In this document: piece after piece, positions 36,528-45,424 of the stretch
How the letters are laid out: every line of letters starts with the position of its first letter
Numbering within the stretch: the stretch's first letter is position 1
Assembly (NCBI RefSeq): GCF_000380965.1
Contig: NZ_KB905566.1
Coordinates: 18,642-82,641 of the forward strand
From: Paenibacillus ginsengihumi DSM 21568
Lineage (GTDB): Bacteria > Bacillota > Bacilli > Paenibacillales > NBRC-103111
Direction: 5' to 3'
Length of the DNA stretch: 64,000 nucleotides
The notes under the pieces: generated by a model
What the model saw: the letters and a program-made list of their open reading frames with translations, nothing else
Databases searched by the model: none
What the model was told of the DNA's origin: nothing
Made by a program: the position numbers and the translations under genes

Positions 36528-37316
36528 TTACGTTTTCTGCGGCTTTTTCATCTTATGGTTCATATAATGCAGGACAAAGCCACCGTCCACCCGAAGCTCC
36601 GCCCCGTTGATGTAGCGGGACTGGTCGGAGGCCAGAAACAGCACGGCATCGGCCAAGTCGTCGAACGTGCCCAGCACGGCATTCGGCACTTTGTAATGGT
36701 AATCGTCATACAGCGTGGAAATGGCGCTGGCGAACGTCGCGTCGTCGCCCTCGACCGGGCCCATCTCGATCGTGTTGACGTTGACGCCGCTGCGGCCGAG
36801 CTCGAGCGCTGCCTCGCGGGCGAGCATTTTGACCGCACTGCGGGAGACGCTGTAGGCGAAGGAAGAGCCGGTCGGCTTTTCCGCATGAATGGAGCTGACA
36901 AAAATGATGGTGCCCGACTGTCTCGCCGCCATCCGCCGGCCGGCCGCCTGCGTGCAGATGAAGGCGGATTTGGCGTTCGCGTGCAGCACGTCCAGAAACG
37001 GCTCCTCGCGGCCTTCCGCTACGCTGAGGGGGACGACCTTGTTGTTGTTGTGAATGAGCACATCGACACTGCCGACAGATTCGGCGGCCTCATCCAGCAG
37101 GCCGTCGACTTCCGCGCTTCGGCACAGATCGACGCAGGCTACGGCCGTTTTGGCTCCTACGCTGCGGCAATAAGCGAGCTCGTCTCGAAGCGCATCCCCG
37201 CCGGAGACGCTGTTCAGAATGAAGCGGGCCCCTTCGCCTGCCAAGCGGCGAATGAGCGTTTTTCCGGCAGGGCTGTCCGCATCGGTAATCCACACAACTT
37301 TTCCGCTCAATCTCAA
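36528..37316 (-). CDS. Short-chain dehydrogenase/reductase, second copy
   Basis: A 262-residue SDR with FVSSIHAE (catalytic Ser region), YSVSRSAVK (Tyr and, unusually, Arg before the conserved small residues) and the C-terminal YINGAELRVDGGF. The glycine motif is degenerate: ITDADSPAGKT instead of TGxxxGIG. The YxxxK lysine appears as Arg in YSVSR, so catalysis may be altered. The TTG at 37316 has GGAGG 9 nt upstream; longer frames run to 37361. It lies just upstream of the first SDR. Confidence 0.8.
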   Translation of the reverse strand: MRLSGKVVWITDADSPAGKTLIRRLAGEGARFILNSVSGGDALRDELAYCRSVGAKTAVACVDLCRSAEVDGLLDEAAESVGSVDVLIHNNNKVVPLSVAEGREEPFLDVLHANAKSAFICTQAAGRRMAARQSGTIIFVSSIHAEKPTGSSFAYSVSRSAVKMLAREAALELGRSGVNVNTIEMGPVEGDDATFASAISTLYDDYHYKVPNAVLGTFDDLADAVLFLASDQSRYINGAELRVDGGFVLHYMNHKMKKPQKT

Positions 37317-37434
37317 GTAGGAAAGCCTCCTTTCGCTTCGCAAGCATAGCGCGTTCGGCATTTATCCTTACTATACCTGGGAGAAGGGCTCCGGCACGAT
37401 GCCGCAAATTTACGATTTTGTTTCCTGTTTTTCG

Positions 37435-38397
37435 TCAGCGGTATGCCGCCTCCATGAGGCCTTTGATATAACCGACGCCGAACAGGCGGCCGAGCGTCTC
37501 GTAACCGGGATGCTCGTTGGACTCGCCTTCCATCGTCGGCACGTGATCCGGTCGGGCCGGCCCGTCAAAGCCGAATTCGGCGTAGGCCTTCATCGCTTCG
37601 TACATATCCGTCTTGCCGTCGTCATGGAACGTCTCCTCAAATTTCTCGGCAGTGCCGCGCACATCCCGGAAATGGACGAAGAACAGCTTGTTCTGCTTCG
37701 CGAAGCGGCGAATCGTCGCCGGAATGTCGTCGCCGGCGGCGGCCAGCGTCCCTTGGCAGAGCGTGATCCCGCTGTATTCGCTGGGCACCAGGTCGATCGC
37801 CCGCTGCAGGGCGTCCGCGCTCGTCAAAATGCGGGAAACGCCGCGGATCGGCGATACCGGCGGATCGTCGGGATGCAGGGCGAGCCTCACCTTCGCTTCT
37901 TCGGCTACGGGGACGATGGCCCGCAAGTAATACTCGAGATTGTCCCACAGCTCTTCTTCGCTGATCGGCGCGTTGTCCGTGCAAGGGGCGTCCTTCATCA
38001 AGGAATGATCGTAGCTCGAGACGAGCGCGCCGCCGCGCGTCAGCGTCGTCGTGGAGGTGCGGAACCAGTTGAATTCGGCCATAAAATCGTAGCACCAGAC
38101 CGGAATGCCGACTTTGCCCATGTTCCGGATCAGCTCCTGGATGACGGCGATCTCCTCGTCGCGTCCAGGCAAACCGAGCTTGATCCGGTTGGCTGGCGGG
38201 CGCGATTCGATGACCTCCACGGTCAGGCCGGCGTTTTCGAACCGCTGCTTCATCAGCAGCAAGCTTACGAAATCCCACGGCTTATGGCCGCTTTCCTCCC
38301 TGGGCAAGCCGGCAACGGCGTAATCGACGCCCATCTGCTTGGCCAGCGCCCACAGCCGCGTCCTGTGCGTCCCCAGCATTTCCGCCAGTTTCATCAT
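37435..38397 (-). CDS. Mannonate dehydratase (UxuA)-family protein
   Basis: A 320-residue TIM-barrel enzyme, first gene of the minus operon. Segments include GIPVWCYDFMAEFNWFRTST, VRLALHPDDPPVSPIRGVSR (metal-binding His), GITLCQGTLAAAGDD (Cys ligand region), FFVHFRDVRG and PDHVPTMEG, all typical of UxuA. It should convert D-mannonate or a related hexonate to 2-keto-3-deoxygluconate in uronate breakdown. At 320 residues it is shorter than E. coli UxuA. It is divergent from the IclR regulator gene, sharing a 287-nt intergenic region with an operator-like palindrome. Confidence 0.85.
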   Translation of the reverse strand: MMKLAEMLGTHRTRLWALAKQMGVDYAVAGLPREESGHKPWDFVSLLLMKQRFENAGLTVEVIESRPPANRIKLGLPGRDEEIAVIQELIRNMGKVGIPVWCYDFMAEFNWFRTSTTTLTRGGALVSSYDHSLMKDAPCTDNAPISEEELWDNLEYYLRAIVPVAEEAKVRLALHPDDPPVSPIRGVSRILTSADALQRAIDLVPSEYSGITLCQGTLAAAGDDIPATIRRFAKQNKLFFVHFRDVRGTAEKFEETFHDDGKTDMYEAMKAYAEFGFDGPARPDHVPTMEGESNEHPGYETLGRLFGVGYIKGLMEAAYR

Positions 38398-38625
38398 GTC
38401 GCATCCTCCCCGCGAATTGATGGATTGGGCAAAATCTTTCCCGGTCCTGCCTTCCCGGCCGTTGACGCCGGTCGGCCTCTTGCTTCACACCTCTAATGTT
38501 ACGCTTCTGCTCGCGGATGGCGATGCGGAAAATTTATGAAATGGTTTGATTTTTTTCGTTCCGAAAGGATTGAAACGCAGGAAGTTACTGGGTATAATGA
38601 GGGGGAGATGATAATATAAACTATT

Positions 38626-38642
38626 GTTTTATAATATCAAAC
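38626..38642. promoter_or_regulatory. IclR-type operator candidate
   Basis: GTTTTATAATATCAAAC is a near-perfect 17-bp palindrome located 43 nt before the IclR-type gene and in the divergent region shared with the minus operon. A perfect version occurs at 40638-40654 before the FAH-family gene. The regulator probably binds both. Confidence 0.6.
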
Positions 38643-38684
38643 AAGACATCATTGCGTTTGCTCGCTGCTAGGAGAAATCGAACG

Positions 38685-39443
38685 ATGCCAATCATCCAAT
38701 CGCTGGACCGGGCTTTGAAAATTTTGGACTTATTCGACGAATACACGACAGAGCTGAAAATTACCGAAATCAGCGCCAGGATGGAGCTTCACAAGAGCAC
38801 CGTGCACTCGCTGCTGAGAACATTGCAACTGCACGGCTACATCGCCCAGGACGAGGAGACGGGCAAATACCGGCTCGGCCTCAAGCTGCTGGAGAAGGGG
38901 CAACTGCTGCTTAAGAGGATGGATATCCGCGACGTCGCGCGCAAGCATCTCGTCTCGCTGTCGGCCCGAACCGGGCAAACGGTCCATCTGGTCATCCTCG
39001 ACGGCAAGGAAGGCGTATATATTGACAAGGTGGAGGGGGAAAAGGCGGCTATCCGCTACTCCCGCATCGGCCGCAGAGTGCCGCTGCACAGCAGCGCGGT
39101 GGGCAAGGCGCTGCTGGCTTTCCGCAGGCCGGAGGAGATCGAGGCCATTCTCAAGGACTATACGTTCGTCGTGCAGACGCCGGCGACGATCCGCGACAAG
39201 GCTGCGCTGCTGGCAGAGCTGGAACGGGTGCGGCGGCAGGGCTACGCCGTCGACGCCCAGGAGAACGAGCCGGGCGTCCGCTGCGGAGCGGTGCCGGTGC
39301 GCAATCACGCCGGCGCGGTCGCGGCAGCGATCAGCGTCTCGACGATGAGCTCGGCCGTGGATGACATCTTGTTCCTGGAATATATCGCCCAGTTGCAGCA
39401 GGAAGGGGAGGCGGTGTCGCGCCTGCTTGGTTACCGGCCTTAA
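38685..39443 (+). CDS. IclR-family transcriptional regulator
   Basis: A 252-residue regulator with an N-terminal winged helix (LKITEISARMELHKSTVHSLL, about 22-44) and the effector domain with GKALLAF, GYAVDAQENEPGVRCGAVPV and ISVSTMSS. The ATG at 38685 has TAGGAGA upstream; a TTG 33 nt earlier lacks one. It faces the UxuA-like operon and stands upstream of the semialdehyde pathway genes. A pair of matching palindromes suggests it controls both. KdgR-like members of the family respond to 2-keto-3-deoxy acids, which would fit. Confidence 0.9.
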   Translation: MPIIQSLDRALKILDLFDEYTTELKITEISARMELHKSTVHSLLRTLQLHGYIAQDEETGKYRLGLKLLEKGQLLLKRMDIRDVARKHLVSLSARTGQTVHLVILDGKEGVYIDKVEGEKAAIRYSRIGRRVPLHSSAVGKALLAFRRPEEIEAILKDYTFVVQTPATIRDKAALLAELERVRRQGYAVDAQENEPGVRCGAVPVRNHAGAVAAAISVSTMSSAVDDILFLEYIAQLQQEGEAVSRLLGYRP

Positions 39444-39596
39444 GCTTTGCCGGCAAGAGCGGCTTCTTCTCGGGCGCATCTTGAGAATTCGTCGGCGGAT
39501 CAATTCGCCGCCGAATTTTCAGCAGGCCGAAGGGGGCGGCCGATGCGGCGGCATTCGTCCGCTGCAGCTGTAGGCGTCCAGCGCGAATAGGGCCGG

Positions 39597-40075
39597 GCCT
39601 GGGGCCAGGCTGGGTCCCTGGGTCCCTGGGGTCCAGGCTGGGTCCCTGGGGTCCGTGACCCGGGGCCTCGTGACCCAGTGCCCCAAGCCGTCGGGCCCTT
39701 TCGAGCCGATGCTGCGTGCGCCGTACGAGCCGCACCGCGGGCTCGCGCACGAGCGGCCTCTGCGTGCTCACGTTCGAGTTGAACCAGCGGATTCTCGTTC
39801 GAGCCGCCCCTGTGTGCTGCCGTACGGGCTGATCTCACGGGCTGCTTGCTATACGGGCCGTCCTCGTGAGCTGCCGTACGAGCCGCCCCGCGGGCTCGCG
39901 CACGAGCGGCCCTCCCGCATGCTGCCGTACAGGCCGCCCCCGCGGGTTCCCGTACGAGGCTGCCCCGCGGATTCTCGATAGGGCTGCCAATCGATCTGTT
40001 CCCGCGAGTGCCCGTACGAGCCAACCTGCGTGCTGGCAATCGAGCTCCCCCCGCGGGTTTTCGTACGAGCCAACT
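39597..40075. repeat. Degenerate GC-rich tandem repeats
   Basis: First a run of GGGTCCCTGG/GGGTCCAGG units, then at least eight imperfect copies of a roughly 40-bp unit built around CCGTACGAGCC, CGCGGGCTCGCGCACGAGC and related strings. Units vary in length and sequence, so this is neither a CRISPR array nor a coding region. Confidence 0.65.
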
Positions 40076-40083
40076 TGCCCGGG

Positions 40084-40314
40084 GCTATTTTCAAGAGTGC
40101 TAGCAAATGTTGTATTTTGTACAACAAAAACGGGGCAATAACCCTCATTTGCGGCTCAAAGTTGTAGAAAGTGCAACATTTTCGACGATATTTCATGGTT
40201 TGGAGCCAATCTCGCCCAAATTGTTGCACAAAATACAACATTCCCCTTCCTCTAGCACGAAGGATACGAAAAATGTTGAATTTTTTGCAGGATTTGTTGC
40301 CTCATGTGCCTGGG
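40084..40314 (+). repeat. Three-dyad dispersed repeat, copy A
   Basis: Contains 19-bp dyads TGTTGTATTTTGTACAACA (40108-40126), AGTTGTAGAAAGTGCAACA (40160-40178) and TGTTGCACAAAATACAACA (40222-40240), then a half-dyad at 40274. Spacing is 52, 62 and 52 bp. The sequence between dyads is also conserved with copies at 52574-52807 (inverted) and 63227-63438. Confidence 0.88.
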
Positions 40315-40637
40315 GGTACCCGGATGCGCCCGGAGAGGGGCAGTGCTATTGCGGATTCGCCTACTGACGCAGAGTTTGAACACTGACATGGAGTCCGAAC
40401 GTTAATGCAGAGTACGCCCGCTGCCGCAGGGCCGAACGTCAAAGCGAGTTTGAACGCTGGCGCAAAGTTCGCCCGCTCCCGAGCGCTGATGCAAAGTACG
40501 CCCGCTGCCGCAAGGTCCGAACGCTACGCAGAGTTCGGGGAAGCCGCCGATTAAGTAGCCCCTGTCGCCGCAAAGTATAGATTGGCACGATCAAGGACCT
40601 TGACCGAGGGCCGGCTTTACCCAAATTACAGAACAAA

Positions 40638-40654
40638 GTTTTATAATATAAAAC
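40638..40654. promoter_or_regulatory. Perfect 17-bp palindrome, IclR-type operator candidate
   Basis: GTTTTATAATATAAAAC lies 26 nt before the ATG of the FAH-family gene and matches the site at 38626-38642 with one base changed. Its TATAAT core may also be the -10 element, so binding would block transcription. Confidence 0.65.
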
Positions 40655-40679
40655 GAATGGCATAAGGAGTGAACGCACG

Positions 40680-41561
40680 ATGAACATTGTCCGTTATTTG
40701 GAGACGCCCGCTTCGCCGCGTCTCGGTGCGGTTGCCGGCGACGGCAAAGTGTATGCGCTTCCGCATAGCGACTATATCGCTTTGATCAAGGACGCGGACG
40801 CGCAGGGCGTATCGCCGCTCGCGCTCGTCCGCTCGCTCGTCGCCGGCCGGACGCCGGTCGCCGCCGCACCGGAGGAGCTGACGCTGCTGGTGCCGATCGA
40901 GGCGCCGGAAGTATGGGCGGCCGGGGTCACCTACGAGCGCAGCCGCGAGGCGCGAAACTACGAGGCGACCGGCGGCCGGATGGATGCGTCCACCTTTTAC
41001 GACAAGGTGTACGACGCGGAGCGGCCGGAGCTGTTCTTCAAATCGACGGCTGCCCGCACAGTCGGGCCGGGCGGCGAGGTGCAGCTGCGCAGCGATTCGC
41101 AGTGGCAGGTGCCGGAGCCCGAGCTGGGGCTCGTGCTCGACGGGCAGGGGCGAATCGTCGGCTACACGATCGGCAACGATATGAGCTGCCGGGATATCGA
41201 GGGGGAGAACCCGCTCTATTTGCCGCAAGCCAAGGTGTGGAGGCGCTCCTGCTCCATCGGGCCGGCGATCCGGCTCGCCGAGGCGGTAGCCGATCCGTAC
41301 AGCCTCCGCATCGTCTGCCGCATTTTCCGCGGCGGCAGTCAAGTGTTCGAAGGAACGGCCAGCACGGGGCAGCTGAAGCGCAGGCTGGAGGAGCTGGTGT
41401 CTTATTTGCTCCGCGACAACGACATTGCCGAGGGCACCGTGCTGCTGACCGGCACGTGCATCGTGCCGCCTGACGACTTTACGCTGGCCGGCGGGGATCG
41501 TATCGAGATCGAAATCGAAGGAATCGGCAGGCTGACGAACCCGGTCCGAAGCGCCGGATAA
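40680..41561 (+). CDS. FAH-family 2-keto-3-deoxy-sugar-acid dehydratase/hydrolase
   Basis: A 293-residue protein of the fumarylacetoacetate hydrolase superfamily. The metal-site acids are in VPEPELGLVL (Glu-x-Glu, about 143) and the region continues GYTIGNDMSCRDIEGENPLY. Relatives dehydrate 2-keto-3-deoxy-pentonates to alpha-ketoglutaric semialdehyde. The two downstream genes encode a semialdehyde dehydrogenase and an aldonate dehydratase, which supports the Weimberg-type role (XylX-like). The start has TAAGGAG 9 nt upstream. Confidence 0.8.
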   Translation: MNIVRYLETPASPRLGAVAGDGKVYALPHSDYIALIKDADAQGVSPLALVRSLVAGRTPVAAAPEELTLLVPIEAPEVWAAGVTYERSREARNYEATGGRMDASTFYDKVYDAERPELFFKSTAARTVGPGGEVQLRSDSQWQVPEPELGLVLDGQGRIVGYTIGNDMSCRDIEGENPLYLPQAKVWRRSCSIGPAIRLAEAVADPYSLRIVCRIFRGGSQVFEGTASTGQLKRRLEELVSYLLRDNDIAEGTVLLTGTCIVPPDDFTLAGGDRIEIEIEGIGRLTNPVRSAG

Positions 41562-41722
41562 GTCCGCATGAGGCAGGCGAACAGCGCGATATTGGCTCAG
41601 CATGGCAAGCTAAGCTGGGCGCGCCTATGGCGAACGATCCTTCCCGTTAACGATCGTCCCCTGCGCTGCTAAAAATGCATCGAAGGAGTTTGCCAAACGA
41701 GCAGGATGGATGTACGCCGACA

Positions 41723-41734
41723 GTAAGCGCTTAC
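41723..41734. promoter_or_regulatory. Possible catabolite-repression (cre) site
   Basis: GTAAGCGCTTAC is a perfect 12-bp palindrome close to the CcpA consensus TGWAARCGYTWNCW. It lies about 150 nt upstream of the aldehyde dehydrogenase gene. CcpA control of such a pathway would be expected. Confidence 0.45.
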
Positions 41735-41788
41735 CGAAAGCCTGGCGTTATTTTCGCATCATTTCGCATTTATCTGCTAAATAACAAC

Positions 41789-41805
41789 TTCTAATAACAT
41801 TAGAA
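41789..41805. promoter_or_regulatory. 17-bp inverted repeat, operator candidate
   Basis: TTCTAAT-AAC-ATTAGAA is perfectly symmetric and lies 82 nt before the aldehyde dehydrogenase start. It differs from the IclR-type palindrome, so another regulator may be involved. Confidence 0.4.
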
Positions 41806-41838
41806 TCTTCTTTCTAAAATAACATAACATTTTTCATC

Positions 41839-41872
41839 TAACACATCTCATCCGATAACACATATCATCCGA
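41839..41872 (+). repeat. Two adjacent 17-bp direct repeats
   Basis: TAACACATCTCATCCGA is followed directly by TAACACATATCATCCGA, one base different, ending a few bases before the AAAGGGGA ribosome site of the aldehyde dehydrogenase gene. Confidence 0.7.
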
Positions 41873-41886
41873 AAGGGGAAATTCAC

Positions 41887-43353
41887 ATGAGCGCATTTGC
41901 GGGAGGACAGACGTATTTGAACTATATTAACGGAGAGTGGACGGCGGCGGCCGCAGGCAAAACGGTGCCCAGCATCAATCCGGCCCGGCCGCACGAAGTG
42001 GTCGGCTACGTGCCGGCGTCGGACCGCAGCGATCTGGACCGCGCCGTAGCGGCGGCCAAGGCGGCGCTTCGCCCCTGGCGCAAGCTGTCGGGAGCGGCGC
42101 GGGGAGACATCTTGTTCAAAGCCGCTGCGGCGCTGGAGCGGAGGGCGGACGAGATCGCCGAGACGATGACCCGCGAGATGGGCAAAACGCTGCCGGAGGC
42201 GAAGGGCGAAACTTTGCGCGGCGTCGCTATCCTGCGGTACTACGCGGGGGAAGGCATGAGGCGGATCGGCGACGTCATCCCGTCCACCGACAGCGAGGCG
42301 CTCATGTTTACCACGCGCGTGCCGCTCGGCGTCGTCGGCGTCATCGCGCCGTGGAATTTTCCCGTGGCGATTCCGATCTGGAAGATTGCTCCGGCGCTTG
42401 TTTACGGCAATACCGTCGTGCTCAAGCCGGCCCAGGAAACGGCCGTGACGGCCGTCAAGGTGGTCGAATGCCTGGCCGAAGCGGGCATTCCTGCCGGCGT
42501 GCTGAACCTCGTCTGCGGCAGCGGCTCCGTCATCGGCCAGGGGCTGGCCGAGCATCCCGACGTGAACGGCATCACCTTCACCGGCTCGAACCAGGTCGGG
42601 AAGCGGGTCGGCCAGGCAGCCTTGGCCCGCGGCGCGAAGTACCAGCTGGAGATGGGCGGGAAAAACCCGATCATCATCGCGGCGGACGCCGACCTGGACC
42701 AGGCGGTCGAGGCGACGATCAGCGGCGGTCTCCGCTCGACTGGCCAAAAATGCACAGCGACCAGCCGCGTGATTGTGATGAGGGACGTATACGAACCGTT
42801 CAAGGCCAAGCTGCTGGACACAATCGCGTCGATCCAAGTGGGCGACGGTCTCGATCCGGACGTCTGGATGGGCCCCTGCGCGAACAAGCAGCAGCTCGAT
42901 ACGGTGCTCGGTTACATTCAGAAAGGGCTGAGCGAAGGCGCCGCGCTGCTTGCCGGCGGGGGGCGTCCGTCCGATCCGGCGCTGGCGGAAGGCTTTTACG
43001 TGCAGCCGACGGTTTTCGACAACGTCTCGCCCGGCATGGCGATCGCCCGGGAAGAAATTTTCGGTCCGGTGCTTGCGCTCATTCCCGTCGATACGCTGGA
43101 AGAGGCGATCGCGACCGCCAACGACAGCGAATTCGGGCTCAGCGCCTCCGTGTATACGCGGGATATCGGCGCGGTTTTGGCCTTCATCCAGGAAATGGAT
43201 GCCGGACTCGTCCGGATCAATGCCGAGACGGCCGGCGTTGAGCTTCAGGCGCCGTTCGGCGGGATGAAGCAGTCCAGCTCCCATTCCCGGGAGCAGGGGC
43301 AGGCGGCGATCGAGTTTTTCACTTCGGTAAAAACGGTTTTCGTCAAGTCGTAA
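41887..43353 (+). CDS. Aldehyde dehydrogenase, probably alpha-ketoglutaric semialdehyde dehydrogenase
   Basis: A 488-residue NAD(P)-dependent dehydrogenase with [19 protein letters not shown] (about 155), the [11 protein letters not shown] loop (about 230), catalytic Glu in LEMGGKNP (about 256) and catalytic Cys in GQKCTA (about 290). The C-terminal [22 protein letters not shown] resembles ketoglutaric semialdehyde dehydrogenases. Flanked by FAH-family and aldonate dehydratase genes, it should perform the last step to alpha-ketoglutarate. The next gene follows by 15 nt. Confidence 0.88.
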   Translation: MSAFAGGQTYLNYINGEWTAAAAGKTVPSINPARPHEVVGYVPASDRSDLDRAVAAAKAALRPWRKLSGAARGDILFKAAAALERRADEIAETMTREMGKTLPEAKGETLRGVAILRYYAGEGMRRIGDVIPSTDSEALMFTTRVPLGVVGVIAPWNFPVAIPIWKIAPALVYGNTVVLKPAQETAVTAVKVVECLAEAGIPAGVLNLVCGSGSVIGQGLAEHPDVNGITFTGSNQVGKRVGQAALARGAKYQLEMGGKNPIIIAADADLDQAVEATISGGLRSTGQKCTATSRVIVMRDVYEPFKAKLLDTIASIQVGDGLDPDVWMGPCANKQQLDTVLGYIQKGLSEGAALLAGGGRPSDPALAEGFYVQPTVFDNVSPGMAIAREEIFGPVLALIPVDTLEEAIATANDSEFGLSASVYTRDIGAVLAFIQEMDAGLVRINAETAGVELQAPFGGMKQSSSHSREQGQAAIEFFTSVKTVFVKS

Positions 43354-43368
43354 CCGCGGGAGGACGCT

Positions 43369-45345
43369 ATGCACGAGACGATTGCAGCGGTCATGGGAGA
43401 AGCTTCCGCCGCTCTTTACGAGGTGACAACGCGCGCTCCGGGGCCGGAAGGCAGGCTGCCGCTGAGCGACGAACTGCTGAGGCATGCGCCGAGCGGCGAT
43501 TTGTTCGGCATGTCGCAAAACGTGGGGATGGGCTGGCAGCCTGACCGGCTGAACGGCAAGCCATTTTTGCTGCTGAGCACGCAGGGCGGCATTCGCGGCG
43601 ACGACGGTACGCCCATTGCCCTTGGCTACCATACGGGCCACTGGGAGGTCGGGCTGCTGACGCGGGCGGCTGCCGCCGAAATTGCCGCCGCGGGCGGCAT
43701 CCCTTTCGCCGGATATGTGAGCGATCCGTGCGACGGCCGCTCGCAGGGGACGACCGGCATGTTCGATTCGCTGCCGTACCGCAACGACGCAGCCGTCGTT
43801 TTTCGCCGCCTTATTCGCTCGCTGCCGACGCGCCGCGGGGTGATCGGCGTCGCCACCTGCGACAAAGGGCTGCCCGCCATGATGCTGGCTCTGGCCGGCA
43901 GCCGAGAGCTTCCCGCCGTCATCGCGCCGGGAGGGGTGACGCTGCCTCCCGTCGCCGGGGAAGACGCCGGGAAGATTCAGACGATCGGCGCGCGGTACGC
44001 GAGCGGCGAATTGACGCTGGACGAGGCCGCCGACCTCGGCTGCCGCGCCTGCGCCACCCCTGGCGGCGGCTGCCAGTTCCTGGGGACGGCCGCCACGTCC
44101 CAGGTCGTCGCCGAGGCGCTCGGGATGGCCGTGCCCCATTCGGCGCTGGCTCCTTCGGGGCAGCCGATCTGGGAAGAGATCGGTCGGCAGTCCGCGCGGG
44201 CGGTCATGAACCTGGAGGCGCGGGGCATCCGGATGCGCGACATCGTGACCGAGGCGGCGATCCGCAACGCGATGGCCGTGCATGCCGCCTTCGGCGGCTC
44301 GACGAACCTGCTGCTGCACATTCCCGCCATCGCGCATGCCGCCGGGCTGCAGGCGCCGACCGTGCACGACTGGATTCGCATCAACCGCGCGGTGCCCAGG
44401 CTCGTCAGCGTGCTGCCGAACGGGCCGGTGCCGCATCCGACCGTGCGGGCGTTTTTGGCCGGCGGCGTGCCGGAGGTCATGCTGCATTTGAGGCGTCTCG
44501 GCCTGCTCGAGGAATCGGCGCTGACGGCAACAGGCGAGCCGCTCGGGCGCGTGCTGGACTGGTGGGAAACGAGCGAGCGCCGCAGCCGCTTGCGCGAGCG
44601 GCTCAAGGTGGCGGATGGCGTCGATCCGGACAGCGTTATTTTGGCGCCGGAGCAGGCCGCGGCGCTGGGCCTTGCGTCCACGGTGACGTTCCCCACCGGC
44701 AATCTGGCGCCGGAAGGCTCCGTCATCAAATCGACGGCGATCGATCCTTCGGTGCTGAGGGAAGACGGGGTTTATTACCATAAAGGCAAAGCGAAGGTGT
44801 TTACGACGGAGCGGGCGGCAATCGCCGCCATCAAGAACGGCGGCATTCAAGCCGGCGACATGATGGTGCTGATCGGCCGCGGCCCGTCGGGAACGGGCAT
44901 GGAGGAGACGTACCAGCTGACGTCGGCGCTGAAGCATTTGCCCTTCGGCAAGCGGGTATCGCTAATTACCGACGCGCGGTTTTCCGGCGTATCCACCGGC
45001 GCCTGTATCGGCCATGTCGGACCGGAGGCGCTGGCGGGCGGCCCGATCGGCAAGCTGAGGGACGGCGATACGATCGAGATCGTCATTGATCCGAAGGCGC
45101 TTGCAGGCAGCGTCCATTTCGTCGGGGAAGGGGAGAGCGAATTTTCGCCGGAGGAAGGCGCGCGGATTTTGGCCCAGCGTCCGTTCCATCCGCAGCTTGC
45201 CGCTGATCCCGCGCTGCCGGACGATACCCGGCTGTGGGCCGCGCTGCAGTCGGTCAGCGGAGGCACGTGGCGGGGCAGCGTGTACGACGTGGAGCGGATC
45301 GTTGCGGCGCTCGAGGCGGGAAAAAAAGCGCTGGGCTGGACATGA
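43369..45345 (+). CDS. IlvD/Edd-superfamily aldonate dehydratase (YjhG/YagF type)
   Basis: A 658-residue Fe-S dehydratase. Its length equals that of E. coli YjhG/YagF, which dehydrate D-xylonate. Visible are [17 protein letters not shown] (cluster Cys, about 165), [19 protein letters not shown] (second Cys region, about 229), [18 protein letters not shown] (about 308) and [21 protein letters not shown] (about 535). It should convert a pentonate to the 2-keto-3-deoxy acid used by the FAH-family enzyme. With the dehydrogenase it forms a Weimberg-type pathway. The start has GGGAGG upstream. Confidence 0.9.
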   Translation: MHETIAAVMGEASAALYEVTTRAPGPEGRLPLSDELLRHAPSGDLFGMSQNVGMGWQPDRLNGKPFLLLSTQGGIRGDDGTPIALGYHTGHWEVGLLTRAAAAEIAAAGGIPFAGYVSDPCDGRSQGTTGMFDSLPYRNDAAVVFRRLIRSLPTRRGVIGVATCDKGLPAMMLALAGSRELPAVIAPGGVTLPPVAGEDAGKIQTIGARYASGELTLDEAADLGCRACATPGGGCQFLGTAATSQVVAEALGMAVPHSALAPSGQPIWEEIGRQSARAVMNLEARGIRMRDIVTEAAIRNAMAVHAAFGGSTNLLLHIPAIAHAAGLQAPTVHDWIRINRAVPRLVSVLPNGPVPHPTVRAFLAGGVPEVMLHLRRLGLLEESALTATGEPLGRVLDWWETSERRSRLRERLKVADGVDPDSVILAPEQAAALGLASTVTFPTGNLAPEGSVIKSTAIDPSVLREDGVYYHKGKAKVFTTERAAIAAIKNGGIQAGDMMVLIGRGPSGTGMEETYQLTSALKHLPFGKRVSLITDARFSGVSTGACIGHVGPEALAGGPIGKLRDGDTIEIVIDPKALAGSVHFVGEGESEFSPEEGARILAQRPFHPQLAADPALPDDTRLWAALQSVSGGTWRGSVYDVERIVAALEAGKKALGWT

Positions 45346-45424
45346 GCAGCAGACGCAGCAGACAGGAGCCGGCGGCCGTTCTCGTTCTGCCTGCCGCCGC
45401 TGAATATATCCGCGCATAGTCTTC

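Larger units (their letters stand above)
39444..40679. other. Repeat-filled intergenic region of 1.2 kb
   Basis: No gene is supported. It contains GGGTCCCTGG-type tandem repeats (about 39597-39660), degenerate CGTACGAGCC repeats (about 39715-40075), the three-dyad repeat element (40084-40314), GACGCAGAGTT-type degenerate repeats (about 40365-40535) and an operator palindrome at 40638-40654. The apparent open frames here are low-complexity translations. Confidence 0.65.
41562..41886. other. Intergenic region before the aldehyde dehydrogenase gene, with regulatory sites
   Basis: About 325 bases with no gene. It holds a cre-like palindrome GTAAGCGCTTAC (41723-41734), a 17-bp inverted repeat TTCTAATAACATTAGAA (41789-41805) and two adjacent 17-bp direct repeats TAACACATMTCATCCGA (41839-41872) just upstream of the ribosome site. 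Confidence 0.6.

Noticed and set aside
39597..40535. Repeat tract considered as a CRISPR array
   Set aside because: The units are imperfect, not separated by unique spacers of constant length, and no cas genes are present.
41848..44937. Very long open frame on the minus strand (1029 codons) opposite the aldehyde dehydrogenase and dehydratase genes
   Set aside because: It is antisense to two well-recognised enzymes, has Arg/His/Gln-rich composition and no family similarity; such frames are common in high-GC genes.
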